DNA from: Notamacropus eugenii
Lineage: Eukaryota > Chordata > Mammalia > Diprotodontia > Macropodidae
DNA: 64,000 nucleotides
NCBI RefSeq assembly: GCF_028372415.1
Contig: NC_092875.1
Location: forward strand, 354,694,233-354,758,232
Direction of reading: 5' to 3'
Shown here: in pieces, positions 32,395-44,520 of the stretch
Layout: every line of letters begins with the position of its first letter
How positions within the stretch are numbered: the first letter of the stretch is position 1
Made by a program: the position numbers and the translations under genes
The notes under the pieces: model-generated
What the model was told of the DNA's origin: nothing
The model's database searches: none
The model's input: only the letters and a program-made list of their open reading frames with translations

Positions 32395-33480
32395 ACTACC
32401 TATACCAAGTCTCCTCCAACTGTTGTCTCCATTCTATCACTTATTTTCTCTCTCCCTATCTGCTGACTCCCTCTCTACCACCTACAAACATTCTAAAAAA
32501 CCTTCATTTGATCCTTCCATCCCTCCTATCATCCTTTAGTTCTTTTCCCCTTTGTGGCTAAACTCATTGAAGAGGGTGTCTACAACAGATGTGTCTACTT
32601 TATCTCCTCTCATTCTCTTCTTAACTACTTACAATCCCTCTTCTAACCTCATCATTCTACCTAATTGCTTTCTCCAAAGTTACCAGTGATCTCTTACTTG
32701 ATGAATTTGGATTGATATTCTAGGCATGTTGAACAATTTCCTGTTTTGGGGTAATGGGAAGGAAATATCAGCTCCAGGAACAGATACTCCAGGATCAAAA
32801 TGCTGTTTGGCATTAAAAGCCCTTCATAACCTAGCCTCCCAAACTCTACTTTTCCAATCTTTTTATACCTTACTCCTCCCATGTACTCTTTGATGCAGTG
32901 ACACTGGTTTCCTAACTATTACTCAAATGAAGACACTATATCTCTCCACTTGATGCATTTTCTCTGGCTATCTCCCATGCTCATCTTCACTTTCTGGCTT
33001 CTCTGATTTTGTTCAAGTGCCTGCTAAAATCCCACCTTCTACAGGAAACCTTTTCTAATCTCTCTTAATTCTAGTGCCTTCCTTCTCCTAATCATTTCTT
33101 ATTTATCTTTTGAATAACTTGATGGTATATATATTTTCTCATTGTCTCCCTCATTAGATTGTGAGCATTCTGAGGGCAGGGACCACTTTTATGCTTTTCT
33201 TTGTATCCTCAGTGCTTAGCACAGTGCATGGCATGTGTTGCTGTTCAGTCGCTTCAGTCATGTTGGATCTTTATAACCCCATTTGGGGCTTTCTTGGCAA
33301 AGATACTGAAGGGGTTTGTCATTTCCTTCTCCAGCTCATTTTACATATGAGGAACTGGGGCAAACAGGGTCAAGCAACTAGACCAGAGTCACACTGCTAG
33401 TGTGCAAGGGCAGATTTGAACTCAGGAAGATGAGTTTTCCTGATATAGTTAGCACTTAATAAGTGTTTATGGGCTGAGAT
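32395..33480 (+). mobile_element. L2 LINE, long 3' part, split by a SINE
   Basis: A coding relic (GTTACCAGTGATCTCTTACT, AAGCCCTTCATAACCTAGCC, AATCCCACCTTCTACAGGAA) is followed by the 3' end (GATTGTGAGCATTCTGAGGG, CTTAGCACAGTGCATGGCA). The final L2 bases, TTAGCACTTAATAAGTG, resume at 33450 after the SINE. Confidence 0.78.
33236..33443 (-). mobile_element. SINE inside L2 3' end
   Basis: Reverse-oriented, BovB-type tail at 33238 (TTGCTGTTCAGTCGCTTCAG), core, then GAACTCAGGAAGATGAG. The tRNA head is missing. No clear TSD. Confidence 0.82.
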
Positions 33481-34740
33481 ATAGCAGTGGACAGAAGCAT
33501 CTGCAAGAGAATTGAGGACTTCTTAGATCAGGCTTCTCTGACCAATCAGAGGCATCAGTGGACTCTATCAAGTTACTGATCCAAGCAGAGGAATTCCTGA
33601 AACACTTGATAATTCTATAACTAGGAGGTACTCTGGATGTTCACACTTCATTCAAAAAACATTTGTAAATAATGACACCACATGTAAAATACTGTATGTT
33701 TTACTGTGTATACAAAATTTGGGATGAGAAACTTGGTTGCTCAGCAACACCGTGTGGAATTTGATAAATATATTTCAACAATATAAATTTGGTTGTAAGA
33801 GTTAACACATCTAATACATAGTAAGTATACGTTATGGTGGGGTTTGTAATAGACAAAGGTGAATATTTACTTGATAGCAATGTCTACTTTCTACTCTATT
33901 TTTAATAAAAATGCCTCTGGAATTTCATTGTAACCTGTTTCCTAATCCCAGGAGATTTGCCTGGGAGTAGGAGGTATTGTCTTTAGATTGCACATAAATT
34001 CATGGTAAATATCTAGTCCCTTCCTGTGTTGATCACATTGAATTTTTTTCCATCATAATTTCATTTCTAAAGAAAACACTTCTAGGTATTGAGAATGAGA
34101 ACCAAGCTACTCTCTTGTAAGGAGAGGAAAATTTGTGGTGGAGGGGGAGAGAGGTAGAAGGTGTGCAGGAGAAGGGTAGAAAGACTGACTAGAGTAAGAA
34201 AAGTTCTAGATTGATCACCCAGTTAGAATGAAGACTTGATTTCTTCTAAATAGGCAAGTGGCAGAACTCAGTCTAGAGCTTAACAATTTTGTTGTGTTTG
34301 GCTAATTAGGATTAGGCAAGGCCATATTTTCCATACTTCATTAAAATCCATAGTTCTTATGATGTTACATGAAAGTTTACCAAATATAATTTTTAAAACA
34401 TTCTGAATATATAGAGTGCTAAAAATTATTAGAAAAAGATTTTACTGGAAAATCTCAATAGTTTTGTGCTGCTTATTCCAACAACATTACTTACCACTGA
34501 AAATAGTCTTGTGTAAACACTGCTTATTATGAAGCTCTGTAGAGACTCTTTTATGATTTTAGATTAAAATGAACCTATTTAACATTTGTTGGCTCCATAT
34601 ATCCTTGCTACATGCTATATTAAGCCTCAAATTTTAATTGGTTTTCATGAGAAAGACTCATTGAAATAAAATGAAAATATCTAAGTATGTATGTAATGTT
34701 GGTCTGTATATGGGAGAGGGGGTGAATGTGTCACATGAAA
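33481..34740. other. Unassigned, 1.3 kb
   Basis: A/T-rich. No gene or repeat family recognised. Confidence 0.35.
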
Positions 34741-34744
34741 GGTA

Positions 34745-34965
34745 GCACACACATGGTATAGTGGATAGAGAATTGACGTTAGAGCTAGAAAGACCTGAAT
34801 TCCAATTCTGCCTCTGACATGGCCTAGCTATATGACCCTAGGCAAGTCACTTAACCTCTCAGTGTCCTAGGCAACTATCTTAATTCTCTAAGTTGTGTAG
34901 AAAGTGCCAACCTGCATTGGGAGTTAATAAGGAAGTTTCCTTATTTGGGAATTCCCTATGCCAAT
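34745..34965 (+). mobile_element. Mar1-type CORE-SINE
   Basis: Head ATGGTATAGTGGATAGAGA, core GGCAAGTCACTTAACCTCTC, and 3' part GTGCCAACCTGCATTGGGAG and GGAATTCCCTATGCCAATGA. The 3' part is the marsupial-specific Mar1 end; a second copy is at 58345. Confidence 0.82.
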
Positions 34966-35215
34966 GAAATCACAGCTCTAGTAACATATGTATGTTTGTG
35001 TGTGTATATACATTTAAGTATATATCAGATTAATACACTATATATTTCTAATGCTATGAATTTTGTTCATATATACATATATTTGTTCACTGTATATATG
35101 TGTATGCATATGTAAATATATGTATATGCACACTAAAATTTTTGGAATATCCAGGGTATTATATATATTTATATACAAACATACAATTCTCTTTATAGAT
35201 AATATTATGTATAGT
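34966..35215. repeat. TA/TATG-rich simple sequence
   Basis: Alternating purine-pyrimidine stretches of ATATAC/TGTATA type. Not a single perfect repeat. Confidence 0.7.
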
Positions 35216-36130
35216 GTTCAAATCTGGGAACTGTAATATAATGATACTAAAAGATCTTCCCTGCCCATTAATAGGTCCCAGGTAGAGCCCATTAGAAAAG
35301 CTTGATTAAGGGAGGCTTATTTTGTAAGAAGGCCCACACCTTTTGTTATTTTCTAATGAGGCACTAGGTCATGCCCTCTGGCTGTGAAAAGTATATATAT
35401 ACTCTGAAGTGAGGTTTTGTTTGGGGGCTTACTCTTTGGAAGAAGTTTCATGTGTCAGATGAGATTCTGGGTAGCCATTAAGGAGCTTCCCTGGCTATGA
35501 AAACCCAGATGTTGGTGCTTCTCTCTCTGATAACTATGTATGCATGCAATGGTCATATAGTTGGATCTGTCTATTGATCTCAGATGCATGTATTGCTTAT
35601 GGTCAGATGGTTAGAAGCCCTGTCTGTTGGTCTTTATTTCTCGGCTTGTATTTTCTCTTTTGGTGAATGTAATTAAAGTAGATTGTTGACCCCATCCCCC
35701 CTTTAAAGTTACTTTCCTTTTAGAAAAGCAGATCTAGAACCTGTGCTAGCAGGTCATCCTAGATGTGTCAGAGTGTTTGGTGCTGCAGGAACATATAATG
35801 TTTTATATAAATATATATATATATACACTTCTATATAGACAATGATATATATATGTATATATCTTTCTCTATGTGTGTATTTGCGCATGCATTTATTTGT
35901 TCAACACCTCTCATGTATATCTAGATATATGTCCTTCTTTTCCCCTGGAGAAGGACTTCCCCTTCATCCCCCATCATTGCCCAATCCCTGGAATGTTTCC
36001 CAATGGAGGCAGCAATGTGAATTGCTTTATAGAGACTATCACCATCAGTCTGTGATCAGCCTTCTGCTTCTCCTCCTACTTGGGACTCATCCTGACTCTG
36101 TGCCTTTCTACTGAATGTTCTGGAATGTAC
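35216..36130. other. Unassigned, with TA-rich patch at 35795-35870
   Basis: No gene recognised. The open frames at 35842-36114 lack any domain. Confidence 0.35.
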
Positions 36131-36260
36131 TTACCCTTTATTTTTATCTCTTAGAATCCTTCGTTTTCTTCAAGGTTCAGTTAAAGTGCTACCTTCAACA
36201 TGGGATATTTTTCCTGATGCTCACAGTTACTTTCTCTCAAAAGAAACTGGTAAGCATTTT
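36131..36260 (+). mobile_element. L2 fragment, left part
   Basis: AAGGTTCAGTTAAAGTGCTA followed by CCTTCAACATGGGATATTTT is an L2 coding relic. It is probably continuous with the L2 end at 36810-36925, separated by a SINE and its expanded tail. Confidence 0.6.
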
Positions 36261-36293
36261 GTATGTATTTTGCATATACCTACAAATATGCAT

Positions 36294-36550
36294 GGGCAGC
36301 TAGATGACACAGTGGATAGAGTGCTGGGTCTTGAGTCAAGAAGACCTAAGATCAAATCTGGCTTCAGATATTTATTAGCTGTGGAACCCTGGGCAAGTCA
36401 CTTAATCCAGTTTGCCTCACTTACTTATCTGTAAAAATGCACTAGAGAAAGGAACGCCAAACCACCCCAGTATCTTTGTTAAAAAAACAATCCAAAGTGT
36501 GTCATGAAGAGTTGGACGCAACTGAAAAGACTGAACAACAACAACAAATC
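36294..36550 (+). mobile_element. Full-length tRNA-headed SINE, BovB-type tail
   Basis: Head GGGCAGCTAGATGACACAGT, core, then GTCATGAAGAGTTGGACGCA and a (AAC)n tail. The long microsatellite begins about 35 bp further on. Confidence 0.9.
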
Positions 36551-36583
36551 TATCTGTGAATGTATGCATATACCTATGTTACG

Positions 36584-36643
<60 letters not shown>

Positions 36644-36723
36644 ATCTATCTATCATCTATCTATCTATCTATCTATCATCTATCTATCTATCTATCTATC
36701 TATCATCTATCTATCTATCTATC

Positions 36724-36798
<75 letters not shown>
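36584..36798. repeat. Long compound microsatellite (TATC)n-(TC)n
   Basis: About 140 bp of TATC units with four ATC interruptions, then about 73 bp of nearly pure TC. Open frames across it, rich in Ile-Tyr-Leu-Ser, are artefacts of the repeat. Confidence 0.98.
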
Positions 36799-36802
<4 letters not shown>

Positions 36803-36809
36803 ATCTAAT

Positions 36810-36925
36810 CTCCTCTAGCTATACTATAAGCTGCTTGGGACAGGGACTGCTTTTGCTTCTATCTTTGTATTCTAAACACTAAACACATAGTAGGTGTATA
36901 TATAAATTATTATTGATTGATTGAT
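36810..36925 (+). mobile_element. L2 3' end, right part
   Basis: ATAAGCTGCTTGGGACAGGG, AACACATAGTAGGTG and TTATTGATTGATTG form the L2 end. Confidence 0.7.
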
Positions 36926-36984
36926 TCTCCTCCCTTGAAAAGATTATATGATATCATATTTCAATTATCATCTGTACCTGGATT

Positions 36985-37320
36985 CAATTCAAATTCAGCA
37001 GGCATTTATGTTAGCAATCTGTTGTGTCAGGGACCATGCTGAACCCTGGAATTACAAAGACAAAAATTAAAAGAGTCCCTGCCCTCAAGAAGTTTATATT
37101 CTACTGGAGGAAAACAACATGTACTCAGATAAATTAAATATGGCATATATACAATTTTTAAAATACTAATTTATATATAAATATTAATATACATAATATT
37201 GCATATTATATATAATACATAATATATATATAAATACTAATAATAATTTTACATAAGGGAACACTAACAATTGAACAGTCCAAGAGAGACTTTTTGTGGG
37301 AAGTGACGCTTGAGCTGAGC
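36985..37320 (+). repeat. Ancient dispersed repeat with AT-rich insert
   Basis: CAGGGACCATGCTGAACCCT, CCTGCCCTCAAGAAGTTTAT and, after an AT-rich patch at 37140-37245, GGAACACTAACAATTGAACA. Same family as 12470. Confidence 0.55.
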
Positions 37321-39116
37321 CATGGATAACTCCCAAATCATCATCTCTGCCCCTGTCTTCCCTCTTTTAGTCCAGAACAGCATCTCCTATTATCTGAATG
37401 GAATTTCACACTCTGACCCAAAACTCAGTATCTTAGAGGGAGAACATAAAGTTCTTATACCTAAACCCTCCCAAATACTAAAAAAATTCTCACAACCATG
37501 ACACTTCTGCAGTCTTGCCTGACATCTGATACACTTTGATCTGACATTCATTGTGGAAGGTGGAAGGTGGGGAGAGGCAGAATTAAGTTCTATTTCCCAG
37601 CTCACCTGATATTGTCATGGGATGTAATAGCAGATGATGAGATATTAATGTGTTATCCCTTTGTCTACTGGATTTAACCACCTCTCTCTGGTGACCCTTA
37701 AAAGAAACAACCAGTCAGTTTGAGTAAGTCTAAAGAAGAAAGCAAGTTAAAAATTTTCTTGTTCACTGGCTTATCATAGTGTCCCTTTCAGTTGTTACAT
37801 GGCAAAGAGGGATGGCAGGTGGGGGAAGGATCAAGGGACATTCCACCCCACCACCAAAGCCTTTACCTAAGCTACATTTAACTTAAACAAAAACAGAATA
37901 CCCAAACTCTCCCTCAATATGTCTTCCACTTCCATTGACTTCCCTTTCTATTTTGTATGAGTATGCTATGTAGACTTGTTTAGCCATGACTCTTCCCTTC
38001 TCAATAACTCCACATTTCCAATGAAGAAAGCACAGACTTTTAGCCAGTGACCTTAAATATTACCTGCCTTGTTTTCTTCCACCTCACTATACTTATCTCC
38101 CTACACATCGTAAGTGTTCTCAACTGAAAAGATCATCAACTGCTAACAATAAAAGACTCTTTTAAAAAAAAAAAATCAATTGTAGGGAAATAGAAAAGAC
38201 TTGATTGAATAGCCTGAAGTGCTTGAGTTTGCTGGGTGAAATTGTAACTGGCAGATAACTCAAAAGCCTTTCCTCTCCCAAACTAAGAAGAAAGTTTGCC
38301 CTGTAAGTCATGGTCATACAGGATGTCTACCTTCAACTTCCTTTAAGGTTGTATTTAGCAGTCACTTTTGGAAACCCAGAACAACATCAAAATTGGCAGG
38401 GAGAGTAGATAGTGAGGGGAAATAATAGATGAACAGAGCTAATTCCAAACTCGGTTTTAATCATGTTTTGAAACCAAAGCCCAGTTGAATTCAAAATGCA
38501 GAAAGCCAATAGGATTTTAGAACTGAAAACATAGTAACAAAGTTAAAATGCAAATAGGAAAGCAAATTGAGTGGGGAAAAAAATAAGATAACAGCTTGCC
38601 TCCTTTCTGAAAAGAAACCGGCTTGTGTTGACCTTAAAGGACTTTTTCTTTTTTTAGGATACTAGGCACTACATGACTGCTGATGGTACATTTCCCAACA
38701 ACTTTTAGATATATATATGTCAAAAGGGAAATAACAGATCTGAGCTTTGATGATATCCCACCCAAGGTAAACCTGATCAATTCTTTGTTAAAAGCAGCTG
38801 CTGTATTCTTGGCCCATCACTCTTCATGGACTCATCTCTTTTTTGTTCCCATTGAGCCACTCTGTCACCAATTGTCACAGAGCAGCTGGATCAAGCTGGA
38901 GGTGTCACTTTCCAGCTATTGACAGCTGTGTCACAGGGCTTCAAATTGCATCTCACTTGGTCTTCAAAATCATTTCTTTTTCCTGTCTGTTATGCAACTT
39001 TCATTCTTCCATTGCATAGCATCTCTCTCATCTGTTCTCCTTCCCTAATCAATCCAGTGGATCTGAATTACAATGAGCATAACTCTCCAACACTTAAAGA
39101 AATCTTTACTTGTGGA
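37321..39116. other. Unassigned, 1.8 kb
   Basis: The longest stretch here with no recognised repeat. No splice-bounded open frame with a known domain was seen. 38280-38700 is ordinary AT-rich sequence. Confidence 0.35.
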
Positions 39117-39200
39117 TGACAGAATCTCAGAGTTCAGAAAGTCTGCAGAAGTCACCTTGTCCAGTTCATACCTAAACAATGGGTCATCCAGAGAACTTCA
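39117..39200 (+). mobile_element. CR1/L3-type 3' fragment
   Basis: AGAATCTCAGAGTTCAGAAA, then CACCTTGTCCAGTTCATACC and GGTCATCCAG follow a CR1-like repeat I recall from amniotes. Confidence 0.5.
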
Positions 39201-39284
39201 AGAGGAGAGAGCCACTTTAGGTATATCCTTTGCAAAAGAACTGACTCAATAGGGCAATAATCATTGCTGAGGTAAATATTACTA

Positions 39285-39800
39285 TTGGAGATAATAACTG
39301 GCATTTATGTAGACCTCTAGGTGGCGCCATGCATAGAACTTGGGACCTAGAGGCAGGGAGACTCATCTTTGGCCTCAGATCAAATTTGTCCTCAGACACT
39401 TACTAGCTCTGTGACCCTGGGCAAGTCACTTACTCTGTTTGTTTCAATTTTTCATCTATGAAAATGAGTTGGAGAAGGATATGGCAAACCATTCCAACAT
39501 CTTTGCCAAGAAAACCCTAAATGGGGTCACAAAGAGTCAGATACAACTGAAAACAGCATTTATATAGTGGGTACTTTGTTTCAGGCACTCTGCTAAGCAT
39601 TTTATGAATATTAACTCATTCAATCTTCACAAGAGTCGTAGGCAGTATGTACTTTTATAATAAACATTTTACAGTTGAGGAAACTGAAGCAAATAGAGGT
39701 TAAGTGACTTGCCCAGGATCTCATAGTTAGTAAGTCTGCATATGAACTCAGATCTTCCTGATTCTGTACTTACCACTCTATCCACTGCAGCACTTAGCTT
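39285..39800 (+). mobile_element. MIR split by a SINE
   Basis: The MIR begins with AACTGGCATTTATGTAG, is interrupted at 39313, resumes with GCATTTATATAG at 39556 and continues to the end of the MIR near 39800 (TTACAGTTGAGGAAACTGAA, CTTGCCCAGGATCTCATAG). Confidence 0.8.
39313..39555 (+). mobile_element. SINE inside MIR, with 12-bp TSD
   Basis: GCATTTATGTAG (39301-39312) and GCATTTATATAG (39556-39567) differ at one base. The SINE head is diverged (CCTCTAGGTGGCGCCATGCA); the tail is BovB-type (GGGGTCACAAAGAGTCAGAT). Confidence 0.85.
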
Positions 39801-40295
39801 CCTCCTTTAATGGGGGTGAAATGTGTCCAAATCATTTTCCAAGGGAGTTAGACCAGAAATCCACATGGAGAGTCAAGATTTCTTAGGAGACACTAATGTC
39901 TAAAGGAATGACATAGAAGTGGGAAAGCCAGGGTCTGATTTAGGGCATCATGTCATCAGGAGTGTTGCTGAAATTACTCTTTCTCTTGGGTAATATCACT
40001 CCGTGAAGTTGAAGACGTTTATGGATGAGGGATGCCTTCCCCAACCCTGCCCTGCTCTGAATCATAAGCATGCCACAAGCTAGGTCTCTCCTGGCTTCTC
40101 CTCATTCAGAATCACCGACAAGCCTGTAAGCTCTGGCAGTGACATCTACTTTGGGCTTTACTTTAAGAGACAACTAGCTTCTGTCTGTGTCTTAAATCTG
40201 GCCCTTACTAATGCACCTGACCCTAACATGACCCCCACATTTGACTGAGGAGCCTTCTGGGTTCTGATAACGGAGTAAAATTCTGAAAGTTCTAA
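39801..40295. other. Unassigned
   Basis: No gene or repeat recognised. Confidence 0.3.
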
Positions 40296-41345
40296 GGCAA
40301 TTAGATGGTTCAGCTAGATCCTAGAGTTTGAGTTCAAATTCAGCTTCAAAGACTCAATGTGACTCTGGTCAAGTAATTAACTTCAGTGTACTTCAGTTTC
40401 CTCAACTGTAAAAAGAGGATAAAAATAGCATCTACTTCACAGAATTTTTATGAAGACCAAATGACACAATACAGGAATACCTCATTTTATTGTGCTCCAC
40501 AGATCTTGTGTTTTTTACAAATTGAAGGCTTTTGGCAACCCTACACTGAGTAAGTCTATCAATGTCATTTTTCCAACAGTATGTGCTCACATTGTATCTC
40601 AGTGTCACATTTTGATAACTATCACAATTATTTCCATTTTTTCATTATTATTATATCTGTTATGGAAATCTGTAATCAGTGATCTTTGATGTTACTACTG
40701 TAATTGTTTTACTCGATGAACCGTACCCATCTAAGGCAGCAGACTTAATAGATAAATGTGTGTGTTCTGACTGCTCCACCAACTCACTGTTCCTCCATCT
40801 TTCTCCCTCTCCTCAGGTCTCCCTATACCTGAGACACAACAATATTGAAATCAGGCAAATTAATAACTCTACAATGACCTCCAAGGGTTCAAGTGAAAAG
40901 AAGAGTCCATCTATTTGGCAAACTTCACTGTTTTATTATTTTAAGAAATTGTCATAGCTCCCCCAGTCTTCAATAGCAATAACCCTGATTGTCAGTAGCC
41001 TTCAATATCCAGACAAGACCATCCACCAGCCCCTCCGAAGGCTCAGATGATGATCAGTATTTTTTAGCAATAAAGTATTTTAATGAAAGTACATACATGA
41101 TACTGTTGCTCATTTAATATACAATATAGTGTAAACATAGCTTTTATATGCACTGGGAAATCAAAAACTTTGTATGACTCACTTTATTGCAATATTCACT
41201 TTATTGTGGTGATCTAGAACAAAAATCTGCAGTATCTCAGTGGTATGCTTATATTTGTTAAAAAAAAAAAAAAGATTTAGCACAGTGTCTATCACATAAT
41301 AGGCACTTAATAAAGACTTATTCCATTCCTTCTTGCACCTGGTCA
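40296..41345 (+). mobile_element. CORE-SINE split by a Tigger1-like transposon
   Basis: The left part ends GAAGACCAAATGACACAATA (40452-40471). The right part resumes at 41252 with TATTTGTTAAA, then TTAGCACAGTGTCTATCACA and AGGCACTTAATAAAGAC. Joining across the transposon gives the continuous SINE seen uninterrupted at 49004-49265. Confidence 0.78.
40472..41251 (+). mobile_element. Tigger1-like (pogo/Tc1-mariner) element, internally deleted
   Basis: 780 bp with inverted ends CAGGAATACCTC and GTGGTATGCTTA, flanked by the TA target duplication (40470-40471 and 41252-41253). The left 460 bp matches my memory of the Tigger1 5' region (AAATTGAAGGCTTTTGGCAA, TGCTCCACCAACTCACTG, CTGAGACACAACAATATTGA). 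The right part matches its 3' end (CACTTTATTGCAATATTCAC). The transposase gene is mostly deleted; only a short N-terminal coding remnant (near 40875) remains. It could move only with a transposase supplied elsewhere. Confidence 0.82.
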
Positions 41346-43640
41346 AATTAATTTAAGAAATGCTTCCTTGGGTCACATCAAACCTAACATTTATAGCTAG
41401 AAAATATACATAGGAGAGCACTTTTCTTGACCTTAAACCTTTTCAACAAAGGAAATAGAATCTAAGTCACATTATCTAGATGAGTAAATTTTTTTTTTAC
41501 TGCATGCACATAAAAGACTTTAGACAATTCACTCTATAAATTATCACATTGGAGAGAGTAGCTTATAGACATTTTTCTCATACATTTTTAATGAGGTGCA
41601 GGGTCACTGATTAACTCGAATCTGTTGCAGGGGATTAGAAAGTATAGGAATTCACAAAGAATATAATCTCAAATTAAATAAACATGTATGTTGATAGTTA
41701 TTTCAGTATAAATATGTAAGAGAAGATGGTGGAAATGTATTTGAAAAAATGTTTCCAGAAATATGTGGATGATAGTGAATCCTCACCATAATATATACTT
41801 TTTCTTCATAAAGAGTCAAAATGTACCAGATAGGAAAAACACTACAAAAATATAGTAGTGGTTTGAGAACTTAACTAGGAAACTGGGATTTGAAGTTCAG
41901 AGGGATAAGTATATTCCCTTGAAAGCTCTGAGAGTGATTTGGAACTATCTTTGAACTGTAGCCCAGGAGTTTTTAAAGCGATCCAATGTAAGTGCTCAGC
42001 AGCAGTAGCATTCACTCTGCAGGAATTAATGAGTGGAAAGAGAAAGAATTGGCAACATAGGGCAGCAACTGAAAGCAGAAAATGAACATGAAAAATCCAA
42101 AGGAGAAGATGGAAAAAAAAGTCTGAGTTGTAGCAAAGAAGGTAGATAAGCAAGCATCTCAGACCACAGGGCTCAGACAGAAGCCATCAGTTGGTTGTGC
42201 TCACCTCTTCAAGGTTAGTTCCCCACAAAAGTCTGTTCTTTCCCCATCTTCCTGTCTCCATATCTTTTCACTAAAAGACACCCTAATACCCTCTACTTAA
42301 TTCTTTTATTTAAAGATCCTTGTATCATTATTTTTCCTCAAACAATAAGACAGTTAGCTATAGATATACAAAATGGGATACAGAAGAAAACCTCTATATT
42401 TGAATACTGGGAATTTTTCCTAAAAGGGGGCTCTGAGTTATTGTCATCATAATGATCAGTTTTTTTATCCAGTATAAACTTCATAAAACAGTAGGAGAAG
42501 GGCTATGGACAGTACTATGTTGCTCCTAGACTAAAAGCAAGCTAGCATGAGGAGTGGTTAATTAAATATCTAGCCTCTGACATGAGAAAGAATAGGGGGT
42601 TGGGTATGATCATGCTACCAGAAATGCTGAGTCTGACATCTCTTAAGTTCAGAAGTTCTTAGTATCAGTGTGCTAAGCCAATTTGGTGTCTGTAGTAAAT
42701 CTGCTATTAGTGTGTGGTGAGCTCTTGGGAGTGGGAAGTAGAGAAAGGGGGAGGACCAGATTACCCCAGAGGGCCAAATGGCCCTGTGTAGAAATAGAGC
42801 AGGATAAAGCTTCTATGACAATTACAGTGGGATTGGGCCTTTTGGTGACCTCTATATTTCCAGCCTTGATAGAATAGGGGGACCCATTTTTTAAGAAAAA
42901 AAAGAAGGAAAAAGGGCTGAGTGGAAACCAGGGGAAGCCTAGGAGAATTAACCTCAGACCTTCCAGAAGCAGTGGAAGGAAAAAGTTTACAGAAAGGTTG
43001 ACCAGAGACCAATTGAAACAAAGTCACCCTTGGGACACTTAAGGATGAAACTGGAAAAAGAAAAAAGAATAACAATGGAAAAGATCTGTAAATATTTCTG
43101 CAATAATCTCTTCATCAATGACAATGGAACTACCTCTGATGTACTGCATGAGGGCATAAAAATGACACTAAAGAAAATTAATGGGAGGAATAGTGAGGCT
43201 AGATCAAATATAACTATGGATTATATGGAGCATTAGCAGAGCTTTCCTGTCGGAGTCCTGCCAACCATGGTGACTCTGTGCTTGAGCACTTTGTAGGTAA
43301 CTATGTCCCTGGCTGTTTTTAGCCACCATGGGATGGACCAGTGCTGAGAAAACATGGATTTGAAGCAGGAAATCCTGTGACAGCCTTAGGGGAGTCAAGT
43401 GGATGAGGTGCTCTGTCAGCTAAAAAGAAGAGACAGCTTCCAGCGTTCTCTCTCTCACGGTGAGAAGAATCTCTTTCATTAAAATTCTGGCTGGTCTCGC
43501 ATGAAACAAAGTAACTTATAGGAAGAGCTTGGGCACTGGGGCTTCACCAGCCTTTTCTGCTTGTTCTCTTTTCAGAGTACATGACTGAACACTGACTTTG
43601 AAATGGATATATCCAGGCTTGGACGTGAACTTGTGAGTTT
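41346..43640. other. Unassigned, 2.3 kb
   Basis: No gene found. The stretch 42680-43510 is atypical (short open frames, a final TTAAAATTCTGGCTGGTCTC near 43479) and might be an old LTR, but no TG/CA ends or TSD were found. Confidence 0.3.
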
Positions 43641-43644
43641 CAAC

Positions 43645-44520
43645 AACTCAACTCAGCTATGTGCTGGGCACTGTGCTAACTTCCAGGGATACAAAAGGAG
43701 GCAAAAAACAATCCCTACCCTCAAGTACCTTACAATCTAATGGGAGAGACAATATGCAAACAAATATATACAAAGCAAGCTATATAAAGGCTAAAAAAGA
43801 AATAATTTAAAAAGGGAGGGCACTGGAATTAAGAGGGTTTAGGGAAGCCTCCCTGTGGAAGATGGAATTTTAGTTGGAACTTAATGGAAACCAAGGAAGT
43901 CAATAGTTAAAGAGGAGGGGGGAGAAGATTCCAGTCCTAGGAAACAGCTTAAGAAAATGCCCAGAGCTGAGAGATGAAATGTCTTGTTTGTGAAACAGCC
44001 AGGGACCAGCGTCAGTAGATCAAAGAATATGTATTGGAGAATAATGTGTAAGAAGTCTGGGAAAGTATGGAGCCACTGAAGTTTATGGCAGGGTAGAGGG
44101 TTGGTGGGGAATGACATGATCAAAACTGCATTTTAGAAAAATCACTTTGGTGACAGAATAAAGAATGGATTGGAGTGAGGAGAAACAAGGCAGGCAGACC
44201 CACCAGTGGGCTATTACAATAGTCCACTTGTGGTGTGATGAGGGCCTGCACTAGAGGAGTGGCAGTGTTAGAGGAGAGAAGGGGATTCAGAAGGGTAGAA
44301 GCAGCCCATTTTCCTGTTGAACAGATGTAAGATAAGAGAGGTTTCAAAGACAGACCTTGGCAATAGCTTGGATGGGGAGCAGGGAGTGTGAAGGACAGTT
44401 AGGAATCCAAGATGACTCCTAGGTTGCAAGACTGAGGAACCAGTGGATGATGTTGATGACTACAGTAATAGGGAAAGTAGGACGGGGAAAAGATTTAGGG
44501 GTAAAGGTAACTAATTCTGT
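43645..44520 (+). repeat. Ancient dispersed repeat, longest copy
   Basis: About 875 bp: TATGTGCTGGGCACTGTGCT, ATCCCTACCCTCAAGTACCT, TTTAGGGAAGCCTCCCTGTG, CACTTTGGTGACAGAATAAA, GGCTATTACAATAGTCCAC and CAAGATGACTCCTAGGTTGC. This copy shows that the family reaches far beyond the short 5' pieces elsewhere in the window. The class (LINE or DNA) is not settled. Confidence 0.65.

Noticed and set aside
36504-36882. Three overlapping open frames rich in Ile-Tyr-Leu-Ser
   Set aside because: They are the three translations of the TATC/TC microsatellite.
42680-43510. Possible old LTR or envelope remnant
   Set aside because: Short hydrophobic frame and an LTR-like end only; no motif or boundary to support it.
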